Part shown: positions 33,184-41,634 of the stretch, piece after piece
Layout of the letters: every line of letters begins with the position of its first letter
Position numbering within the stretch: the stretch's first letter is position 1
DNA from: Bacteroidaceae bacterium
GTDB lineage: Bacteria > Bacteroidota > Bacteroidia > Bacteroidales > Bacteroidaceae
Direction: 5' to 3'
DNA: 50,824 bases
NCBI GenBank assembly: GCA_017428785.1
Contig: JAFRQD010000057.1
Span: 1-50,824, forward strand
Made by a program: the position numbers and the translations under genes
Notes under the pieces: generated by a model
The model's database searches: none
What the model was told of the DNA's origin: nothing
The model's input: the letters and a program-made list of their open reading frames with translations, nothing else

Positions 33184-34287
33184 TTATCTGCGACCACCGC
33201 CGCGGCTGCTGCCGCCACCGCCACGGGAACTGCCTCCGAAGCTGCCGCCTCCACGGCTACCACCGCTACTGAAGCCTCCGCCGCGAGAGTCGCCACTCAT
33301 GCTGCTGCCACGAGAGCTGACACCCATGCTGGGGGAACTGATACGGGTGCTTCCGCCGAAGCTGCCACGAGAACCGCTCATGACGGATGAGCTGCTACGA
33401 GAGGGAGAAGAGTAGCTGGAGCTGCCACGGGACATGCCACCCATCCTTGAGCTGCTACCGTCGAAGGAATTGCCACGACTCATGCTGCCACCGCGACTTG
33501 CACCGCCTCCGGAAGGACGGTCACCACCAGGATTCACACCACTGTGAGAGCCACCATTGTGATTGCCGCTGCCGCCAGAATCCATGCCGCTGTGAGAGCC
33601 ACCATCGCGACTGCCGCTGCCGCCGGAATTCATGCCGCCATGATTGTTGCCATCACGATAACCGCTGTTGCCTCCAGAATGGTGCCCATTCAGATCTATA
33701 TGGTAACCATTGCCTTGGATGCGGCCACTACCACTGCGACCACCTGTTCCATAACGATGTCCTTCATTATGGCTGCCTCTGTGACTTACTATGCGATGCA
33801 TGTCGTGACCCCTCAGACCACCATTCCAAATAGGACGGCGATTGCCATAGAAGCCGTTGCGATAGTAGCTGCGACCATGTCCGCCATAATAGGAAACCCA
33901 TACCGTAGGACGGCTATAGTAGAAGTAACCGCGATTGTAGTAGCTGTAGATGGGGAAGTACCAACCACCTGCACGCCAAGCTATCGGGCGGAGGAAATAA
34001 TCGGCTGCCACCAAGAGATTGTACTGCCAGTCGTGCAAGATGCAGCGGAGGTCGTAGAGACGATAAGAGTAGTAGTTGCCATAGAGATCGGAGGGAGTGT
34101 CGACACGAAGGAAGTAGTCGAGGTTGATCTCATAGGCGTCATTATATTGCTGGTCGTTGAGGTTGAGCTCATAGGCCATCTTATCGGTCAGGTAGAGAGC
34201 CTCTGCCTGTGCACGCTCGAAACTCATTGCGCTGGCACCCATCCAGGCTGCCATCATGATTACGAAGGAGAGAAAGAACTTTTTCAT
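33184..34287 (-). CDS. Secreted Gly/Ser/Arg-rich low-complexity protein
   Basis: 367 residues. Signal peptide (1-20), a folded N-terminal part (about 22-100: EALYLTDKMAYELNLNDQQY, YEINLDYFLRV) predicted helical, a Tyr-rich segment (about 105-150), then 200 residues of Gly/Ser/Arg/His-rich sequence with near-repeats such as GGSHSGMDSGGSGN and SSRGGG, ending in GGGRR. Similar N-terminal helical domains occur in Bacteroidetes envelope proteins of unknown role. The Gly-Ser part should be disordered or form a surface layer or matrix. It has its own promoter and a strong terminator, so it is a single-gene unit. Confidence 0.8.
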   Translation of the reverse strand: MKKFFLSFVIMMAAWMGASAMSFERAQAEALYLTDKMAYELNLNDQQYNDAYEINLDYFLRVDTPSDLYGNYYSYRLYDLRCILHDWQYNLLVAADYFLRPIAWRAGGWYFPIYSYYNRGYFYYSRPTVWVSYYGGHGRSYYRNGFYGNRRPIWNGGLRGHDMHRIVSHRGSHNEGHRYGTGGRSGSGRIQGNGYHIDLNGHHSGGNSGYRDGNNHGGMNSGGSGSRDGGSHSGMDSGGSGNHNGGSHSGVNPGGDRPSGGGASRGGSMSRGNSFDGSSSRMGGMSRGSSSYSSPSRSSSSVMSGSRGSFGGSTRISSPSMGVSSRGSSMSGDSRGGGFSSGGSRGGGSFGGSSRGGGGSSRGGGRR

Positions 34288-34336
34288 AGCTGTATCTTTT
34301 TGTGTTGTTTGACAATGCGATTTCTAATTCACACTG

Positions 34337-34344
34337 CAAAGGTA
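34337..34344 (-). promoter_or_regulatory. Promoter -7 box TACCTTTG
   Basis: Minus-strand TACCTTTG, about 50 bases before the ATG at 34287. The -33 element is weak (TTTTC). Confidence 0.6.
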
Positions 34345-34407
34345 AGGCAATAATACAACAGAAAAACGAGGATTTTCCCTAAACAAAAGGGGAAATGTCC
34401 TAAAGCT

Positions 34408-35556
34408 TCAATCCATCCTGTCTCTGTAATCTTCGTATGCGTACTCGCGCAATGTCTCACGACTGCCGTCCTCACGCTCAAGAACGATGGAGGGATGCAT
34501 GATGCCGTTGAACATGGTGGTCTTGACCGTCGTGTAGTGTATCATGTCCTCGAACACTATCTCCTGCCCCACTTCGAGAGGCTTGGGAAAACGCCAACTG
34601 CCCATGTAGTCGCCACTCAGGCAACTGTTGCCGCCAAGACGGTAAATGTTCTCCTCCTTCGCACCAGGCGCCGAAGCAGCCTCAAAAGGAAGGCTCTCGG
34701 CTCCGCGCACATCGGGTTGATAAGGCATCTCCAGGCAGTCGGGCATGTGGCAAGTGAAAGAGACATTCAGGATAGCGGTCTGGATGCCATGATTCTCGAC
34801 GATATCGACCACCTGAGACACCAGAGGTCCTGTCTGCCATGCAAAAGCACTACCCGGCTCAAGGATGATACGGAGATGAGGATAGCGGCGATGCAAGCCC
34901 CTTAATATATAAATAAGGTGTCCCACATCATAATCCTTTCGTGTCATCAGGTGTCCCCCTCCAAGATTGAGCCACTTGAGTTGCGGGAACCAACGGGAGA
35001 ATTTCGCCTCGAGATGCTCGAGTGTATGCTCCAGGGCTGAAGCAGGACTCTCGCAATGACAATGGCAATGGAAACCTTCGATACGGGCAGGAAGCTTTTC
35101 GGGCAATTGCTCTGCAAGCACCCCGAACCTGCTTCCTGGTGCGCAAGGGTTGTATAGCTCGGTTTCTATCTCGCTATATTCAGGATTGACGCGAAGGCCA
35201 TAAGACACAGGGTGCTCGATGAAATGGGACATTTTGGGAAGAAATCTCTCATATTGAGAGATGGAATTGAAGGTCACATGGCCGCTACAATGCAATATCT
35301 CGTCGAACTCATCCTCCTCGTAAGCAGGGCTATAAGTGTGTGCAAGCGAACCGAACTCCTCCAGCGAAAGGCGGGCTTCGCAAAGGCTGCTAGCAGTAGT
35401 ATGCCCGATGAAATCGCGGAAAATGGGGAACGTTCGCCATAAAGCAAAGGCCTTGAAAGCAAGGATAATCTCCACATCGGCTTCGTCCGCAACGCTCTTG
35501 ATAAGTTGCAGATTCCTGCGGAGCAACGATTCTTGAACAAGATAATATGGTCGCAT
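34408..35556 (-). CDS. nspC: Carboxynorspermidine decarboxylase
   Basis: 382 residues, close to the usual length of NspC (fold-III PLP decarboxylase). The AFKAFALW segment carries the PLP lysine (about Lys35). GFHCHCHCES, WLNLGGGHLMTRKDYD, ILEPGSAFAWQTGPL and LGGNSCLSGDYMG are the PLP-phosphate and substrate-site segments of the alanine racemase-like fold. It makes norspermidine or spermidine from the carboxylated precursor in the cytoplasm. The stop codon of the preceding gene is immediately followed by this ATG, so the two are cotranscribed. The partner dehydrogenase is not in the window. Confidence 0.93.
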   Translation of the reverse strand: MRPYYLVQESLLRRNLQLIKSVADEADVEIILAFKAFALWRTFPIFRDFIGHTTASSLCEARLSLEEFGSLAHTYSPAYEEDEFDEILHCSGHVTFNSISQYERFLPKMSHFIEHPVSYGLRVNPEYSEIETELYNPCAPGSRFGVLAEQLPEKLPARIEGFHCHCHCESPASALEHTLEHLEAKFSRWFPQLKWLNLGGGHLMTRKDYDVGHLIYILRGLHRRYPHLRIILEPGSAFAWQTGPLVSQVVDIVENHGIQTAILNVSFTCHMPDCLEMPYQPDVRGAESLPFEAASAPGAKEENIYRLGGNSCLSGDYMGSWRFPKPLEVGQEIVFEDMIHYTTVKTTMFNGIMHPSIVLEREDGSRETLREYAYEDYRDRMD

Positions 35557-36507
35557 TCAATACACAAGCTTCACATTGTCCAACCAAAGGGTGTTGCCGA
35601 CTGTGCCGACGTATGCTCCCCCATAACTGCTGTCGAACTTCAGGATGATATGGGTCGGCACTTCATCGGCCTCGGCCCAACCTTCCTCCTGAACTGGGAC
35701 GTTCTTCCCTTTGCTGTTAAGAGCATAAAACACATTCGTGCCAGACATCAGGCCCATATCTGCCTTGTAGAACTTCTCGCGGGTGATGTCGCCATAATGA
35801 ATGGTGAAAGTCTGGCCTTCCTTCCAATCGCAATTCTGACTGAACTGCTGACGCATGGTGCCGATGCGTAAAGCATGAATGTTTCCCTCGGCATCTTCCC
35901 ACCGTTTCTGCAGGAGGCAAAGGCATTGCCCCATATCCTTTCCATTCACCTTCTGTCGCTTGCTGAAACCCGTCTCACGAATGCGTTCAGTGCCTGGCGA
36001 GTTGTATTTGTAGTCGAACTTCACGGCCTTAGGCTTCTTGGTAAAAGGAATTCCTATGCTCATCTTGCTCATCGGGTTGCTCGAGCCTGTGATGGGCTCC
36101 AACATGTTGCCGAGGAAGATACTTCCTGTGGCAAGGACGCTGATATTGACAACGCCGATGGCCTTGCAGTTGACTATATGAGTAGAAAGCTTTGCACACT
36201 GGCCGCCTTGATGCTTGTCGGGAAAGACGCTGACATTGGTCTTGACCACGCCTGCCACTTTAGCATAAATGTTGCTACACGCCCAAGGGGAACCGCCTTG
36301 ATTGGTGTAGGCTCGGGCACCGTCGAAGGTTCCCTTCGGACCTATCTCATAAAGCGTTTGCGTTTTCCCTCCCACCAACACACTTTCCTTGATGCTGCGT
36401 GTTATCCAGGAGTCAAAGTTACCGAACTTTATCAGTTCCTCTTCAGCAAACATGCTATGAGAGGACATGCAACAGATTACTGCTAATAATACTTTGTTTA
36501 GTTCCAT
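35557..36507 (-). CDS. Secreted PCMD-like protein (putative carbohydrate-related domain)
   Basis: 316 residues from the ATG at 36507; an earlier in-frame ATG at 36528 overlaps the promoter box. Signal peptide (about 1-22), then a single beta-rich domain with KPKAVKFDYKYNSPG, a VPTHIILKFDSSYGGA strand and the ending TLWLDNVKLVY. This is the plan of the Bacteroidetes PCMD domain. The fold suggests sugar binding; the function is unknown. It is read directly into nspC, an odd pairing of an envelope protein with polyamine synthesis. Confidence 0.75.
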   Translation of the reverse strand: MELNKVLLAVICCMSSHSMFAEEELIKFGNFDSWITRSIKESVLVGGKTQTLYEIGPKGTFDGARAYTNQGGSPWACSNIYAKVAGVVKTNVSVFPDKHQGGQCAKLSTHIVNCKAIGVVNISVLATGSIFLGNMLEPITGSSNPMSKMSIGIPFTKKPKAVKFDYKYNSPGTERIRETGFSKRQKVNGKDMGQCLCLLQKRWEDAEGNIHALRIGTMRQQFSQNCDWKEGQTFTIHYGDITREKFYKADMGLMSGTNVFYALNSKGKNVPVQEEGWAEADEVPTHIILKFDSSYGGAYVGTVGNTLWLDNVKLVY

Positions 36508-36525
36508 TATAACTGTTTTGGTGTG

Positions 36526-36557
36526 CAAAGGTATAATTAAGCAAGCAATTTGTCAAA
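36526..36557 (-). promoter_or_regulatory. Bacteroidetes-type promoter for the PCMD-nspC pair
   Basis: On the minus strand TTTG (36554-36557), 20 bases, TACCTTTG (36526-36533). Close to the full consensus. The start site would be about 12 bases before the ATG at 36507. Confidence 0.78.
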
Positions 36558-36566
36558 CAATTTTGG

Positions 36567-37148
36567 TCATTTTGAACGATAATACCCTTTTTCTCTTATT
36601 TCTTGCCAGACAGAGGGGGCAAGTCCTTCTCCATCATAATCTGGTTCGGAGGCAATGCGACGGCGTATGTCGGTACTGCTGATATCGAGCAACGGCGTAT
36701 CGGCAAGCTTCACTCGGCGAGGCAGTTTCCCGAGTTTGTAGCCTGGCCGGGGATAGATGATCACACGAAAAGAAGCAAGGATGTCCTTGCTGCGATACCA
36801 GTCCGGGAAGCGCTCCCAGTTATCGGCACCAATGACGAGCACGAACTCGCGGTCGGGATGCTCCTGGCTCAAAGCCTGAAGCGTATTATACATATAGGAA
36901 GGACGCGGCAGGGCGAACTCTCTGTCGCAAACCTCCACGCCGGGCACATCGGCCACAGCAAGCCGGGTCAGCCGCAGCCGTTCGTCATCATCAAGAAGGT
37001 CGGCATCCACCTTGAAAGGGTTCTGCGGAGAGACCAGCAGCCACATCTCATCAACAAGGCCGCTTTCGGCTAACGCCTTTGCTAAGCTAACATGCCCTAC
37101 ATGGATAGGATTGAAGCTGCCACCATAGATGCCGGTCCTTATTTTCAT
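36567..37148 (-). CDS. nadD: Nicotinate-nucleotide adenylyltransferase
   Basis: 193 residues. The GGSFNPIHVGH motif (about 9-19) is the nucleotidyltransferase HxGH site, and the late SSTDIRRRI is the second signature. It adds AMP to nicotinate mononucleotide in NAD synthesis. Last gene of yicC-gmk-nadD. The 43-bp gap to gmk contains GCGGAGTATTC/GCGGATTATTC imperfect repeats. The -33 promoter element of the next unit lies just inside its downstream end. Confidence 0.96.
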   Translation of the reverse strand: MKIRTGIYGGSFNPIHVGHVSLAKALAESGLVDEMWLLVSPQNPFKVDADLLDDDERLRLTRLAVADVPGVEVCDREFALPRPSYMYNTLQALSQEHPDREFVLVIGADNWERFPDWYRSKDILASFRVIIYPRPGYKLGKLPRRVKLADTPLLDISSTDIRRRIASEPDYDGEGLAPSVWQEIREKGYYRSK

Positions 37149-37191
37149 CTGCGGAGTATTCGGAGTAATCAGAGCTATCTGCGTATGCGGA

Positions 37192-37764
37192 TTATTCAGG
37201 CTTCAAGAAGTTGCTCACAATGGCAACTGCCTCTTGTTTTGCCACATCGAGGTCGTCGTTGATAAGGATGCGGTCGAACTGCGGAGCGAATGTCATTTCG
37301 TACTCTGCCTTAGCCAATCTTTGTTCAATTTGCGCCATTTCATCGGTATTTCTGCGTATCAAACGCTCTCGCAACACCTCGACCGATGGCGGCTGAATGA
37401 AGACGCTTAAGGCTTCCTCGCCATAATATCTCTTTATATTGATGCCGCCCTTTACATCGACGTCGAACACAACATTCATGCCCGCTGCCAGTTTTTCCTC
37501 GACCTGGCTTTTGAGGGTGCCGTAGAAGCGACCTGCATAGACCTCCTCATACTCGAGGAAATCGTCGGCCTCAATGTGCTGGCGGAACTCTTCGGGCGTG
37601 AGGAAATAGTAGTCCACGCCGTTCTGTTCCTTGCCCCGCGGCGGCCTACTGGTAGCACTCACGCTGAAAGCCAACTTAAGCTCTGGGTGCTCCTTCATCA
37701 GGTAGTTCACGATTGTGCTCTTCCCGCTCCCCGAAGGAGCAGAAACAATCAAAAGCCTCCCCAT
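37192..37764 (-). CDS. gmk: Guanylate kinase
   Basis: 190 residues. The P-loop SAPSGSGKST is at about 8-17. The SVSATSRPPRGKEQNGVDYYF segment binds GMP, and a lid region with IRRNTDE follows. Phosphorylates GMP to GDP. Two bases separate it from the yicC stop, so the genes are cotranscribed. Confidence 0.97.
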   Translation of the reverse strand: MGRLLIVSAPSGSGKSTIVNYLMKEHPELKLAFSVSATSRPPRGKEQNGVDYYFLTPEEFRQHIEADDFLEYEEVYAGRFYGTLKSQVEEKLAAGMNVVFDVDVKGGINIKRYYGEEALSVFIQPPSVEVLRERLIRRNTDEMAQIEQRLAKAEYEMTFAPQFDRILINDDLDVAKQEAVAIVSNFLKPE

Positions 37765-37766
37765 AC

Positions 37767-38645
37767 CTACATCACATTTAGCACTTGTTCCTTAATCTGT
37801 TCGAGTTCGTCCTTCATCTTGACGACGATGTTTTGCATCTCTGCCTGGTTGCTCTTGCTGCCGGTCGTGTTTATCTCGCGACCCATCTCTTGAGCGATGA
37901 AACCGAGCTTTTTTCCCTGTCCGTGCCCTTCTTCCATAGTCTTGCGGAAGTACTGAAGATGGTTGGCCAGGCGTTGCTTTTCCTCGTTGATGTCGAGCTT
38001 TTCTATGTAGTAGATCATCTCCTGTTCGAGGCGGTTCTTGTCGTATTGGACATCGGGAATAGCGGCCAATCCATCGACGATTCTCTGTCGTATCTTCTCT
38101 ACGCGTTGCTTCTCGAAGGGTTCGATGCCGGCCAGCAAAGCGGCGATGTTGTCCAGCTTCTCCTCGAACTTATGCTGCAGCGCCTCGCCTTCCTGATGAC
38201 GGAACGCCACGAGGTGGTCGATGGCCTGCTGCACCACTTCTCGGGCAACCTGCCATTCCTCTTCGGAAAGCTCCTGCTGGGTATCGTTCTTCGAGAGCAC
38301 ATCCGGCATGCGGACTATCGTATGCCAATAGTCGTCGGGCTCTGGGATGCCATACTTCGCCGATATCTCCTTCATCTGGCGGCAGTAGGCAGCAGCCAGT
38401 TCGCCGTTGATGGGACAAGCATCCGCCTGATCCTGTTGCTCTATCCATAGGTTGAACTCCACTTTGCCACGCTCCAAAGCCTGCGTCACCATTGCCCGCA
38501 CCTCCATCTCCTTTTCCCGATAGACAGGGGCAACGCGTGTCGAGAGGTCGAGGGCCTTGCTGTTGAGCGACTTCACCTCTGCTGTAATCTTCTTTCCCTG
38601 GTATTCGGCCGAGGCTTTGCCGTATCCGGTCATAGATAATATCAT
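37767..38645 (-). CDS. yicC: YicC family endoribonuclease-like protein
   Basis: 292 residues starting MILSMTGYGKA, with the conserved VKSLNSKALDLSTR, and the C-terminal segments QGKKLGFIAQEMGREINT and SKSNQAEMQNIVVKMKDELE typical of the YicC/YloC family. Family members act on RNA. It is the first gene of yicC-gmk-nadD and has its own promoter. Confidence 0.95.
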   Translation of the reverse strand: MILSMTGYGKASAEYQGKKITAEVKSLNSKALDLSTRVAPVYREKEMEVRAMVTQALERGKVEFNLWIEQQDQADACPINGELAAAYCRQMKEISAKYGIPEPDDYWHTIVRMPDVLSKNDTQQELSEEEWQVAREVVQQAIDHLVAFRHQEGEALQHKFEEKLDNIAALLAGIEPFEKQRVEKIRQRIVDGLAAIPDVQYDKNRLEQEMIYYIEKLDINEEKQRLANHLQYFRKTMEEGHGQGKKLGFIAQEMGREINTTGSKSNQAEMQNIVVKMKDELEQIKEQVLNVM

Positions 38646-38714
38646 CTTGCGATTATTGTTTTTTTGCCACCAATGATGTTGATGCCTACTGAATTATATA
38701 GGCTTTTTCGGGTG

Positions 38715-38722
38715 CAAAGATA
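38715..38722 (-). promoter_or_regulatory. Promoter -7 box TATCTTTG of yicC-gmk-nadD
   Basis: Minus-strand TATCTTTG in a T-rich stretch, about 70 bases upstream of the yicC ATG at 38645. The -33 element is unclear. Confidence 0.6.
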
Positions 38723-38882
38723 CAAAAAATAAGTGAAAGAAAGAATACTAAAAAGTAAGAAATGTGCATTCGTCTTTGTCTGGAATTGCATTTCTGCAAC
38801 GGGAAAATAGTGAAAAATTCTTTACAAAATTTGAAGCGAGAAACGCGGCATTTGCCGGCGAGGCACAGAGGAAATGAAAACG

Positions 38883-38970
38883 CCGCACGCGATGTTGGCC
38901 AACGCCGTACGCGGCGTTTGCAATTTCCCCTCGCTGCGTCGGTAAACCCCGCAGGCGGAAATTGGCGGTT
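38883..38970. repeat. 22-bp tandem array G in the divergent yicC / carboxypeptidase gap
   Basis: CCGCACGCG (38883), CCGTACGCGG (38905) and CCGCAGGCGG (38949) fall on a 22-bp grid; the unit at 38927 is degenerate. Its words match array H. The gap 38723-39291 has no convincing gene. It holds this array, GAGTTA/GTCAG-type short repeats near 39185-39220, and the promoter of the next gene. Confidence 0.8.
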
Positions 38971-39291
38971 TTCCACGCTGATTTCTACATTTCCATGTGC
39001 CGAGGTTATACTTTCTTTGCCCCCTTCTTCAAAACACCTCTTCGCAAACCATTGATTTCAGAGGGAAACGCTATTTAAGCCCTTATTTTGCCTCTGGGGT
39101 TCCCAAGTGCCACAGGACAAAAAACAAGCCGTCAGAAAGCAAGCCGCTGGAAAAATCCTGACAAATTCCGGATGGTTTTCGGGAGAGTTAAAGGAGTCAG
39201 AAGAGTTACAGAAGTCAGGGGAAGATGCTTTTGCCGGCGCAAGACTCGAAAATTTATGGAGCCCGAACCATGAACTATGAACTTTTATTCG

Positions 39292-39299
39292 TACCTTTG
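39292..39299 (+). promoter_or_regulatory. Promoter -7 box TACCTTTG immediately before the ATG
   Basis: TACCTTTG ends only five bases before the ATG at 39305. The usual start lies about 5-7 bases after this box, so the mRNA may begin at or near the start codon. No good -33 element is seen. Confidence 0.6.
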
Positions 39300-39304
39300 C
39301 ACCC

Positions 39305-40237
39305 ATGAAAAAGACAAATGTATTGCTGTCCGCATTGTTGCTGTCCTGCTTTGCATGCGCAGGCGGAGGCACCTCCCTTACCCCCGAAGAGCAGCGGCTG
39401 CAGAAGATTGCCCACATGGACACTACCCTGCAGGACTTCGTGCCGCTCGATTCCATCGCGGGCTACGACCGTCTCGCCTCGCTCTCGGCAGAAGCCTGGA
39501 TGCTCATCGACGACTCCACAGGCTTCGTCATCAGCCAGAAGAATGCCGACAAGAAACTCTTCATCGCCTCTATCACAAAGATGATGACTTGTCTGCTGGC
39601 GCTCGAGGTAGGGAACATAGCCGATACCGTGTGCATCACCGACGAGGACTGCATCGTGAGAGACTCCTGGATCAAGCCAGGCGACAGCTATCTGCTGGGC
39701 GACCTCGTCTTCGAGATGATGATGGTGAGCGACAACAACGCGGCATACGCTGTGGCCAAGCATATAGCCGGCGACACGCTGACATTCTACGACATGATGA
39801 ACCTAAGGGCTCAGTATCTGGGTATGGACAGCACGCATTTCGCCAGCACAAACGGTATGCCGAACAACGAGAACTACAGCTCCGCATGCGACCTCGTGCG
39901 GCTGGCCAGATACTGCATGTGCGACAGCATCTTCGCAGAAATGGTAGGAACTGCGGAGAGGGACATCCCGTTGCTCGACGGCCGGCACTTGCCTTGCTAT
40001 AACACCAATCTGCTGCTCAGCACCTACGACGGCTGCATCGGCATCAAGACAGGCTACACCCGTCAGGCGGCAGGTTGCCTTGCGTCGGCCGCCACACGAG
40101 ACGGCACCACGCTCTGCCTCGTCCTCCTGGGCAGTCGCAGCAGGTCTTCCCGCTTCAAGGAATCGGCCGCTCTGCTCGACTATGGTTTCAACGCAATGAG
40201 AGCCTATCGCGACAGAGCTTTAGAGACTAAAAATTAG
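39305..40237 (+). CDS. Serine-type D-alanyl-D-alanine carboxypeptidase (PBP5-like lipoprotein)
   Basis: 310 residues. A lipoprotein-like signal (LLLSC, Cys15, or CFAC, Cys18) is followed by the penicillin-binding triad: S-I-T-K (Ser89-Lys92), S-D-N (142-144) and K-T-G (248-250). It trims the terminal D-Ala from peptidoglycan stem peptides in the periplasm. The C-terminal domain of classical PBP5 is absent, and the length fits the short DacF-like forms. The start is fixed by the signal peptide, which leaves almost no leader after the promoter box. Confidence 0.93.
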   Translation: MKKTNVLLSALLLSCFACAGGGTSLTPEEQRLQKIAHMDTTLQDFVPLDSIAGYDRLASLSAEAWMLIDDSTGFVISQKNADKKLFIASITKMMTCLLALEVGNIADTVCITDEDCIVRDSWIKPGDSYLLGDLVFEMMMVSDNNAAYAVAKHIAGDTLTFYDMMNLRAQYLGMDSTHFASTNGMPNNENYSSACDLVRLARYCMCDSIFAEMVGTAERDIPLLDGRHLPCYNTNLLLSTYDGCIGIKTGYTRQAAGCLASAATRDGTTLCLVLLGSRSRSSRFKESAALLDYGFNAMRAYRDRALETKN

Positions 40238-40243
40238 GGATTG

Positions 40244-40258
40244 GAGCCTTTTAGGCTC
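40244..40258 (+). terminator. Hairpin after the carboxypeptidase gene
   Basis: GAGCC-TTTTA-GGCTC forms a 5-bp stem followed by an A-rich, not T-rich, stretch. A larger imperfect outer inverted repeat, AATTAGGGATTGGAG with CTCTATTCCCTAAT, spans about 40232-40296. Weak as a classical terminator. Confidence 0.4.
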
Positions 40259-40309
40259 TGAAAGACAAAAAAACTCCATCCTCTATTCCCTAATCTCTAT
40301 TCTTTTTTG

Positions 40310-40317
40310 TATCTTTG
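40310..40317 (+). promoter_or_regulatory. Promoter -7 box TATCTTTG of tsaB
   Basis: TATCTTTG lies 28 bases before the ATG at 40346. The -33 region is T-rich without a clear TTTG. Confidence 0.58.
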
Positions 40318-40345
40318 CAGCGCGAAAATAAAGAAGAAGCAAAGA

Positions 40346-41038
40346 ATGTCCTGCATCCTGCATATTGAGACAAGCACAAAAGCCTGTTCCGTAGCGCTAA
40401 GCGAGAATGGCAGCCTCATCTTCAACCAAGAAGACCTTGAGGGGCCGAATCATGCCGTTGTCTGCGGCGTATTTGTTGAAGAAGCACTCTCTTTTGCCAA
40501 CTCGCACGCCATACCCGTCGATGCGGTTGCAGTAAGCGAAGGCCCCGGCAGCTATACCGGTCTCCGCATCGGCGTCTCGCTGGCAAAAGGCGTCTGCTAT
40601 GGGCGCGACCTGCCGCTGCTGAGCGTGCCCACACTCAAACTTATGTGCGTCCCCGTCCTGCTCAGCAAAGAGGAACTGCCCGAAGACGCGCTTCTCGTTC
40701 CCATGATTGATGCACGGAGGATGGAGGTCTATAGCACCGTCTATGACAGAGCGCTTCGCGAGGTGCGCCCCATCGGCGCAGACATCGTGGAGCCCGACAC
40801 ATACCTGCCCTGGCTCGAGGAGCATCCCGTCTATTTCTTCGGCAATGGCTCTACGAAGTGCAAAAGCGTCATCCAGCACAAAAACGCCCATTTCATCGAA
40901 GGAATCGTGCCTCTTGCCAAGTGGATGTTCCCCTTGGCAGAGCGTTCCCTGCATCTCGGAGAGAAGCAAGATGTGGCATACTTCGAGCCCTTCTACCTGA
41001 AGGAGTTCGTCGCGATAAAGTCTAAAAACCTATTGTAA
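40346..41038 (+). CDS. tsaB: tRNA threonylcarbamoyladenosine biosynthesis protein TsaB
   Basis: 230 residues. CILHIETSTKACSVAL and AVSEGPGSYTGLRIGVSLAKGV are TsaB family signatures of the ASKHA fold. It works with TsaD and TsaE to make t6A37 in tRNAs reading ANN codons. The start is the ATG at 40346; a TTG-initiated reading from 40307 would begin within the promoter box. The stop overlaps the next ATG as TAATG, so the genes are coupled. Confidence 0.94.
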   Translation: MSCILHIETSTKACSVALSENGSLIFNQEDLEGPNHAVVCGVFVEEALSFANSHAIPVDAVAVSEGPGSYTGLRIGVSLAKGVCYGRDLPLLSVPTLKLMCVPVLLSKEELPEDALLVPMIDARRMEVYSTVYDRALREVRPIGADIVEPDTYLPWLEEHPVYFFGNGSTKCKSVIQHKNAHFIEGIVPLAKWMFPLAERSLHLGEKQDVAYFEPFYLKEFVAIKSKNLL

Positions 41039-41631
41039 TGCAATACAACACACAAAGAGAACAACTTGTGATGCCCGAATATGGTCGCGGCATACAGATG
41101 ATGGTCGATCTGGCTGTCAAGATAGAAGACCGTGAGGAACGGCAGCGCTGCGCTCAGACTATCGTAAAGATTATGTCGAGCCTGCTGCCATCCACAGCCA
41201 GCAAGGAAGACAACGAGCACCGCCTCTGGAACCACCTCGCACGCATCGCTCACTATCAGCTCGACATAGACTATCCCGTCAGCATCGTGCCGCAGGAAGA
41301 GGTGCAGGAGCATCCGGCACCACTCCCCTATCCCATGAAGACCATCAAGCGCCGCCACTACGGCTATCTCGTCGAGCAAGCCCTCGATTATGCAAAGACG
41401 CTGCCGGAAGGAGAACTGCGGGACGCCTTCACAAAAAACGTCGCCAACCAAATGAAGCAAGACCTCTTTATATGGAACCGCGACTCGATGGATAACGCAC
41501 TCGTCGCCCAAGACATCGAACGCTATTCCGACGGCAAGCTCCACCTGGAGGAAGGCTTTGTCTTCGATGCCGTCGGCGAGTCTCCTTTGCAACCATCCGA
41601 CGGGGGAAAGAAACGCAAAAGAAAGAAGTAG
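41038..41631 (+). CDS. DUF4290 family conserved Bacteroidetes protein
   Basis: 197 residues starting MQYNTQREQLVMPEYGRGIQ, with IEDREERQRCAQTIV and a Lys/Arg-rich C-terminus (GGKKRKRKK). This fits DUF4290, found widely in Bacteroidetes next to murA and tsaB. No signal peptide, so cytoplasmic; function unknown. The basic tail suggests nucleic-acid or ribosome contact, which is inference only. It overlaps tsaB by one base and precedes murA by three bases. Confidence 0.88.
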   Translation: MQYNTQREQLVMPEYGRGIQMMVDLAVKIEDREERQRCAQTIVKIMSSLLPSTASKEDNEHRLWNHLARIAHYQLDIDYPVSIVPQEEVQEHPAPLPYPMKTIKRRHYGYLVEQALDYAKTLPEGELRDAFTKNVANQMKQDLFIWNRDSMDNALVAQDIERYSDGKLHLEEGFVFDAVGESPLQPSDGGKKRKRKK

Positions 41632-41634
41632 GCT

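Noticed and set aside
39058-39456. Minus-strand open frame overlapping the carboxypeptidase start
   Set aside because: It crosses the promoter and signal-peptide region of a well-supported gene and shows no domain.
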